NCBI RefSeq assembly: GCF_001650495.1
Contig: NZ_LWCS01000020.1
Coordinates: 56,043 to 120,042 of the forward strand
Direction: 5' to 3'
Source: Mycolicibacterium iranicum
GTDB taxonomy: Bacteria; Actinomycetota; Actinomycetes; Mycobacteriales; Mycobacteriaceae
Length of the DNA stretch: 64,000 nt
A program made the position numbers and the translations under genes. Below, piece after piece: positions 60,194 to 64,000 of this stretch; position 1 is the first letter of the stretch, and each line of letters begins with the position of its first letter. The notes under the pieces are model-generated. The model worked only from the letters and a program-made list of their open reading frames with translations, did not search any database and was not told where the DNA came from.

Positions 60194-62380
60194 TCAGGTC
60201 GGGTCGCTGTCGACCTCGTTGGGCGGCAAGGGCTGTTGGACCGCACGGTAATTCGATCCCTGCTCGGCAGTGGGACTGTCGAAGTACACGTCGGTCAGCA
60301 CCCATGTTGTGTTCGGCATGGTCACGGTGAAGGTGCCGTACTGACGCACGATCGGCTGGGCCGAGTAGACGTAGACCGTCGAGTTGGGCGGCACGGTGAC
60401 GTTGGTCGAGTCCTTGAAGGTGTAGGAGTAGGTGAATTCCTGGCCGTACTTCGCGGTCATCGAGACTTCGTAGATCTTGGCGATGGAGGCCTTCGCTGTG
60501 GCCGACAGCTCGATGGTCTCCTTCGTTCCGCGGGTAACCGTACGTTCGAAGGACCTCTGCTGATTGGCGCTGGTGGCATTCTGGTATTCGCCTAAGAAGA
60601 CCCACTTGGTGTAGTAGCTCGTCGTGTATGTGGGGTCGAATTTGCAGTTTTTGGAGTTCGTCGCACAGAGGTTGTTGAGAACTTCCGACTGCGCCAACTG
60701 TTGGTTCGACCCGAAGTTGACGACCGTCCCAGGCTTGTCCTCCATGAGGATGACATTGGCGAAAGGCAGCAGGACGCCGTTCTGGGTGATGTCCCAGTCG
60801 CAGGCGGCGCCGGCAGCCGAATAGCACCCTGAGTAGACCCCGGCGATCGCGTCGGTGCGCATCACGGCTTGGAATTGGCCGAGATCGCTGTCGAAGTAGG
60901 CCGCCGTGGTGCGAAGGTAACTTCCCCACGGGACGTCGAAGCTGAAGTACTCCCCCGGCGCAATCACGGCGCCGTCGTCCGGTTGCGCGCTGGGCGCCTG
61001 CCATTGCGACCCGGTGGCGTAACCGGTGTAGGTCAAGTTGCTGCTGGTGAAGTTGTAGACCTGGAAGGTCTTCGCGAACTCGGGCTGACCGACGTCCACA
61101 GGTTCCGAGGTGATCGACACCGGCACCCGGACCGAACCGGTGCCGTTGAACAGGTGCAGATTAAGGCCCCGATCACGTACGCGGATCACGAATGTGTCCG
61201 TCACCCCGGTGGTTCGGTACTCCGCGTCGGGCGTGTAGACGAAACGCCCGTTGGCGCCGAGGGTGACCACGCCGAACTTCGGCTTCTTCACCACGACATA
61301 CGACAGCGGGTCGTCGTCCGGGTCGACAACCGTCACGGCGCCGACGACGTTGCCCGAACCGGCAAACGGCCCGACGAGGGTCGGCCCCGCACTCACGACC
61401 GGACTGCGATTGAACAGTGTTCGTTGGATCAGCGAGAAGACGACCTGTGCGAATGTCGGACGCGCAGCGGGCACGGCGAGCGGAGCAACGAGATCGTCGG
61501 GGTCGGCCGCCACCTGCATCGAGGACAGTCCCGGTTTCGGCGTACTGGTCTGCTGGGTTTCGGCGTTGTCGAGTTCCCGGCGCACGCCGCCGAGGAGCGT
61601 CACGAGCCCACCGTCTCCGGCCGGTTTCGCGGGATCGATGGGGGCGGAATGCGGCGCGGAGACCCCAGCGGCCTGCGCGGAGACCGCCATCGGGACCGAC
61701 GCGGCGTGGGAGGGCGCTGAGGGCGCAATCCCCACCGGGATCACCAGACCGCGGGGCGCATCGATCTGCGCAGTCGTTTGTCCAGGACGCGCTGAAGCGG
61801 CGACGCGAATGTCGCCATCGGCGCCGGCCGTGGCGTTCTGGCCGGGCAGCACGGTGCTTTCGCGACGCGATGACGGAGTGGCAACCAGATCAGGAGTTTT
61901 CGGCGTTGCGGCGGACTCACGGGCCGGGGAGCGATGCCCGTCCGCCCGGGTCGCTTCGGTTGGCCCACCGCGCTTCGTGCTGTCGGAATCACGCACCGTT
62001 TCGGTCTTGTCGTCGTCCTCGCGTTGACGGTCGGTCGCGGGATCGCCGACGCCGGGACGCTGCTGCTTCGGCTCGGAGTCCGGATCCGACGTGGTCGGCG
62101 ACGACGCATCGCCCGTGCGGGACCGCAGTGGTGACGACGAGGTGTCCGATTCGTCATCGGGTGTCTGTCGGCCGCTACCTGCCGACGACGACGAACTGTC
62201 GGCCGACGTTGACGCAGCTGTGTCCGATCCAGCGTCCGACGCCTGTCGGCCGCTGCTTGCCGTCGACGACGAACTATCGGCCGACGCCGCGCCCGCACCC
62301 AGACTGGTCGCTATGGCGAATCCGACTCCGACCGCCACCGCGACGCCGCCGAACCGAGCGAATTGGCCTGATTTCGTCAT
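60194..62380 (-). CDS. Large secreted protein with VCBS/cadherin-like domain and C-terminal aerolysin-like beta region
   Basis: 728-aa exported protein. The N-terminus has a long signal peptide (FGGVAVAVGVGFAIATSLGA, cleaved near ASA). Residues about 35-320 are Ser/Asp/Pro-rich and disordered, with a duplicated 26-aa unit. Residues about 335-425 are a VCBS/cadherin-like domain (VVGAVTVVDPDDDPLSYVVV, then FVYTPDAEYRTTGVTDTFVI). The C-terminal 290 residues have paired cysteines (YSGCYSAAGAACD, LCATNSKNC) and long amphipathic strands: ERTVTRGTKETIELSATAKA, then FTYSYTFKDSTNVTVPPNST. The last block resembles aerolysin/ETX-MTX2 pore-forming domains. I prefer the ATG at 62380, where the signal peptide begins. 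Confidence 0.72.
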   Translation of the reverse strand: MTKSGQFARFGGVAVAVGVGFAIATSLGAGAASADSSSSTASSGRQASDAGSDTAASTSADSSSSSAGSGRQTPDDESDTSSSPLRSRTGDASSPTTSDPDSEPKQQRPGVGDPATDRQREDDDKTETVRDSDSTKRGGPTEATRADGHRSPARESAATPKTPDLVATPSSRRESTVLPGQNATAGADGDIRVAASARPGQTTAQIDAPRGLVIPVGIAPSAPSHAASVPMAVSAQAAGVSAPHSAPIDPAKPAGDGGLVTLLGGVRRELDNAETQQTSTPKPGLSSMQVAADPDDLVAPLAVPAARPTFAQVVFSLIQRTLFNRSPVVSAGPTLVGPFAGSGNVVGAVTVVDPDDDPLSYVVVKKPKFGVVTLGANGRFVYTPDAEYRTTGVTDTFVIRVRDRGLNLHLFNGTGSVRVPVSITSEPVDVGQPEFAKTFQVYNFTSSNLTYTGYATGSQWQAPSAQPDDGAVIAPGEYFSFDVPWGSYLRTTAAYFDSDLGQFQAVMRTDAIAGVYSGCYSAAGAACDWDITQNGVLLPFANVILMEDKPGTVVNFGSNQQLAQSEVLNNLCATNSKNCKFDPTYTTSYYTKWVFLGEYQNATSANQQRSFERTVTRGTKETIELSATAKASIAKIYEVSMTAKYGQEFTYSYTFKDSTNVTVPPNSTVYVYSAQPIVRQYGTFTVTMPNTTWVLTDVYFDSPTAEQGSNYRAVQQPLPPNEVDSDPT
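62163..62285 (-). repeat. 78-bp-period duplication inside the secreted protein gene
   Basis: Copies at about 62163-62207 and 62241-62285 are nearly identical over 45 bases and spaced 78 bp apart. They encode two versions of a 26-aa unit beginning SADSSSS and containing SGRQ and SDT. Replication slippage is the likely origin. Confidence 0.6.
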
Positions 62381-63107
62381 GATGCCCCCGCATCTGTCGA
62401 CCCGTGGTGCACTCAGCGCACCGAACGAAGCAAAACTAGCAACGCCGATCTGCTTCCCGCGCCGAATATTTGTGACCGACTTCTGACAACCCGGGCGTTG
62501 GCCGCCCCGTACGCACACCGTCGCGCAGTTGACGAATCCCGTTCAGAGTACTGAAGTTTGCCGACCGCAGTGCCGTCCATCGCACATTCACCCGCTGTTC
62601 ATCGGCCGCCGCCGCGCGGCCGACATGGTCGCGCGTCGCAGGGACAGCAACGTCGCGGGACATTCGATTCGTCAGCGGTCGACGGCGAATCTCCACAGCA
62701 GTTCCAGCCGCCGCGACGCGGGATGAGGTGTTGAGCCATTCATCGCCGCCATCGGCCGACTACTCGTCATCGAACAAGGACTCGGCATCACCACGGGCCA
62801 CCAGGCGACGATCAATCTGGTCCACGAATACCTGCGCCGTTACGAAGCATCGCCAGCCGATCAAACGGTCGATGCACCGCCAATGTAGAAGGCACGTTAC
62901 TAGGCGTACGCCTAACTGCTGCCCCGGAGTGCGCGTTTCTATCACCGCGGCTCTCGATTGCCGCCTGTGTGACTGTTGTCCGGCAGCTCGGGTCCCGCGC
63001 TCGTGTCGGTTGCCGGGAAACCTCCCCGTCGCCTGAATAAGCGCGACTAATCCATCAACAGAATCTTTAGCTGTACTGATCCGCTGAAGATCCCTAGCGT
63101 CGAGACC
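62381..63107. other. Intergenic region, one orphan open frame
   Basis: 727 bp between the secreted-protein gene and the LysE gene. A plus-strand frame at 62727-62888 reads VEPFIAAIGRLLVIEQGLGI, then TTGHQATINLVHEYLRRYEA, and ends DAPPM. It has coding-like composition but no start codon with a ribosome site and is preceded by a stop; it may be a remnant. An AT-richer stretch at 63035-63090 probably holds the LysE promoter. Nothing else is recognised. Confidence 0.4.
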
Positions 63108-63716
63108 GTGAACACCGCCTACGCCGTCGTCCTCAGTGGCTTCGCCACCACGATGGCGCTCATCGCCGCCATCGGCGCCCAGAACGCCTTCGTCCTGCGC
63201 CAGGGAATCCGCGGTGAACACGTGCTGCCGGTCGTTGCGGTCTGCACGGTGTCGGATCTCTTGCTGATCACCGCCGGCATCGCGGGCTTCGGCGCACTCA
63301 TCTCCGCGCACCCCGACATCGTGACCGTCACGAAGGTCGGCGGTGCGGCATTCCTTATCGGTTACGGACTGCTGGCGGCCCGTCGCGCCGTCAAACCCGG
63401 CACCCTGACCCCCGCCGATGCCGCACCCGCACGCCTCACGGCCGTTCTGGCCACCTGCCTGGCTCTGACGTTTCTCAACCCGCACGTCTATCTCGACACC
63501 GTGATCCTGCTGGGCGCACTCGCCAATGAGCATCAGGACAGCAAATGGCTGTTCTGCATCGGCGCGGTCACCGCGAGCGCGGTGTGGTTCACCGGACTGG
63601 GTTTCGGGGCCAAGCGGCTCGGCCACCTCTTCGCCTCCCCGCAGACCTGGCGAATCCTCGACGCCGTCATCGCGGTCACGATGATCGGGTTGGGCCTCTC
63701 CCTGATCCTCCGGTGA
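63108..63716 (+). CDS. lysE: LysE/ArgO-type basic amino acid exporter
   Basis: 202-aa membrane protein with six predicted helices that exports lysine and/or arginine. Signatures are [20 protein letters not shown], the [16 protein letters not shown] helix and [20 protein letters not shown] with the conserved Asn-Pro. Length fits LysE/ArgO. Translation starts at GTG (63108). The usual LysG regulator is not adjacent; a LysG/ArgP-type gene occurs at 15598-16476. The downstream gene is unrelated. Confidence 0.9.
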   Translation: MNTAYAVVLSGFATTMALIAAIGAQNAFVLRQGIRGEHVLPVVAVCTVSDLLLITAGIAGFGALISAHPDIVTVTKVGGAAFLIGYGLLAARRAVKPGTLTPADAAPARLTAVLATCLALTFLNPHVYLDTVILLGALANEHQDSKWLFCIGAVTASAVWFTGLGFGAKRLGHLFASPQTWRILDAVIAVTMIGLGLSLILR

Positions 63717-63786
63717 AGGCGGCTTTCGCTGAGGCGGTCTGCCTGATAAGTATCGCGATGTAACGCAAGGCACTAGCCTCGTCGAT

Positions 63787-64000
63787 GTGACAGTCGTGCA
63801 CCTCGTCAAGCTCGCCGCAGTGAATGCGCTCCTCGGCGGAGCCGCTCTGGCCGCCGCAACGCAGGCCGGCGCGCAGCCGGCGGTGCCATTCGACCCGCCG
63901 CCACCGCCGCCCGCCGCCGCACCGGCGCAGCCGCAGACACCCGTCTTCCAGTACATCCCGATCGCCGAGGGCGCCACTTCGGGCGCACCCGGCGCCGCCC
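63787..64000 (+). CDS. Proline-rich secreted protein, 3' end outside window
   Basis: N-terminal 71 codons of a secreted protein. A hydrophobic signal-like segment (LVKLAAVNALLGGAALAAAT) is followed by a Pro/Ala-rich stretch with six consecutive prolines (FDPPPPPPAAAPAQPQTP) and YIPIAEGATSGAPG. The start is likely GTG at 63787, although GTG codons at 63796 and 63820 are also in frame. The frame remains open at the window edge. This resembles small mycobacterial exported Pro-rich proteins; function unknown. Confidence 0.6.
   Translation, partial: MTVVHLVKLAAVNALLGGAALAAATQAGAQPAVPFDPPPPPPAAAPAQPQTPVFQYIPIAEGATSGAPGAA

Noticed and set aside
62163..62285. Direct repeats as a CRISPR array
   Set aside because: Only two imperfect copies occur, in frame inside a coding region, with no spacers of uniform length or cas genes.
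62760..63977. 405-codon minus-strand open frame over lysE
   Set aside because: It is antisense to a clear LysE gene and has low-complexity acidic composition without motifs.

Overview
The window reads as chromosome from a fast-growing, environmental mycobacterium (Mycolicibacterium-like). Base composition is GC-rich throughout, GTG starts are frequent, and 4-bp ATGA/GTGA gene overlaps are common. The gene content is typical of the group: LpqH- and LpqE-type lipoproteins, a cutinase, a WS/DGAT acyltransferase, an aerobic cobalamin set, FAD/P450 catabolic enzymes and many TetR, LysR, IclR and GntR regulators. I see no tRNA, rRNA, CRISPR array, intact insertion sequence, integrase or attachment site.

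Layout. 0-9.5 kb holds a truncated purine permease, a CysJ-like diflavin reductase behind a possible iron box, an MFS exporter with a downstream TetR gene and a divergent LysR gene, a wax ester synthase, another TetR gene and an amidohydrolase. 9.5-16.5 kb is a cobalamin region: cobM-bluB-small protein on the plus strand, and cobF-cobQ-cobK-cobU followed by a Nei-type DNA glycosylase on the minus strand. A LysG/ArgP-type regulator lies next to it. 16.5-26.1 kb is envelope housekeeping: lipoproteins, DUF2254, a flavin monooxygenase, a cutinase, an AI-2E exporter and a holin-like/DUF3618 pair. 26.4-31.9 kb is an IclR-controlled tripartite tricarboxylate transporter operon ending in an RraA-type aldolase and a dehydrogenase. 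Two matching 17-bp palindromes mark the two IclR-controlled promoters.

34.7-47.7 kb looks like one catabolic island arranged around a GntR/FCD regulator. On the minus strand are an aldehyde dehydrogenase, a HapK-like protein, an FAD oxidoreductase and an APC permease. On the plus strand are a small-molecule kinase, a class III PLP phospho-lyase, an FAD/Fe-S dehydrogenase and a second aldehyde dehydrogenase. Three copies of a TGTnnnACA operator lie in front of the three transcription units, two of them inside a 23-bp near-identical block. The gene order suggests import, phosphorylation, phospho-elimination to an aldehyde and oxidation of an amino alcohol. Hydroxylysine and ethanolamine are the best candidates.

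47.9-56.6 kb is an aromatic or cyclic-compound catabolic cluster: a P450, a PucR-type regulator, then FAH hydrolase, extradiol (VOC) dioxygenase, FAD hydroxylase and an AceE-like thiamine enzyme translated in overlap. 56.7-64 kb is accessory. It holds a decayed TetR gene, an ECF42-type sigma factor with its DGPF partner, a stretch of methyltransferase and SDR remnants, a large secreted protein with a C-terminal region that may be an aerolysin-type pore-forming fold, a LysE exporter far from its usual regulator, and a truncated secreted protein.

All calls were made by reading; no database search was run. Family names rest on recalled motifs, and substrates are inferred.
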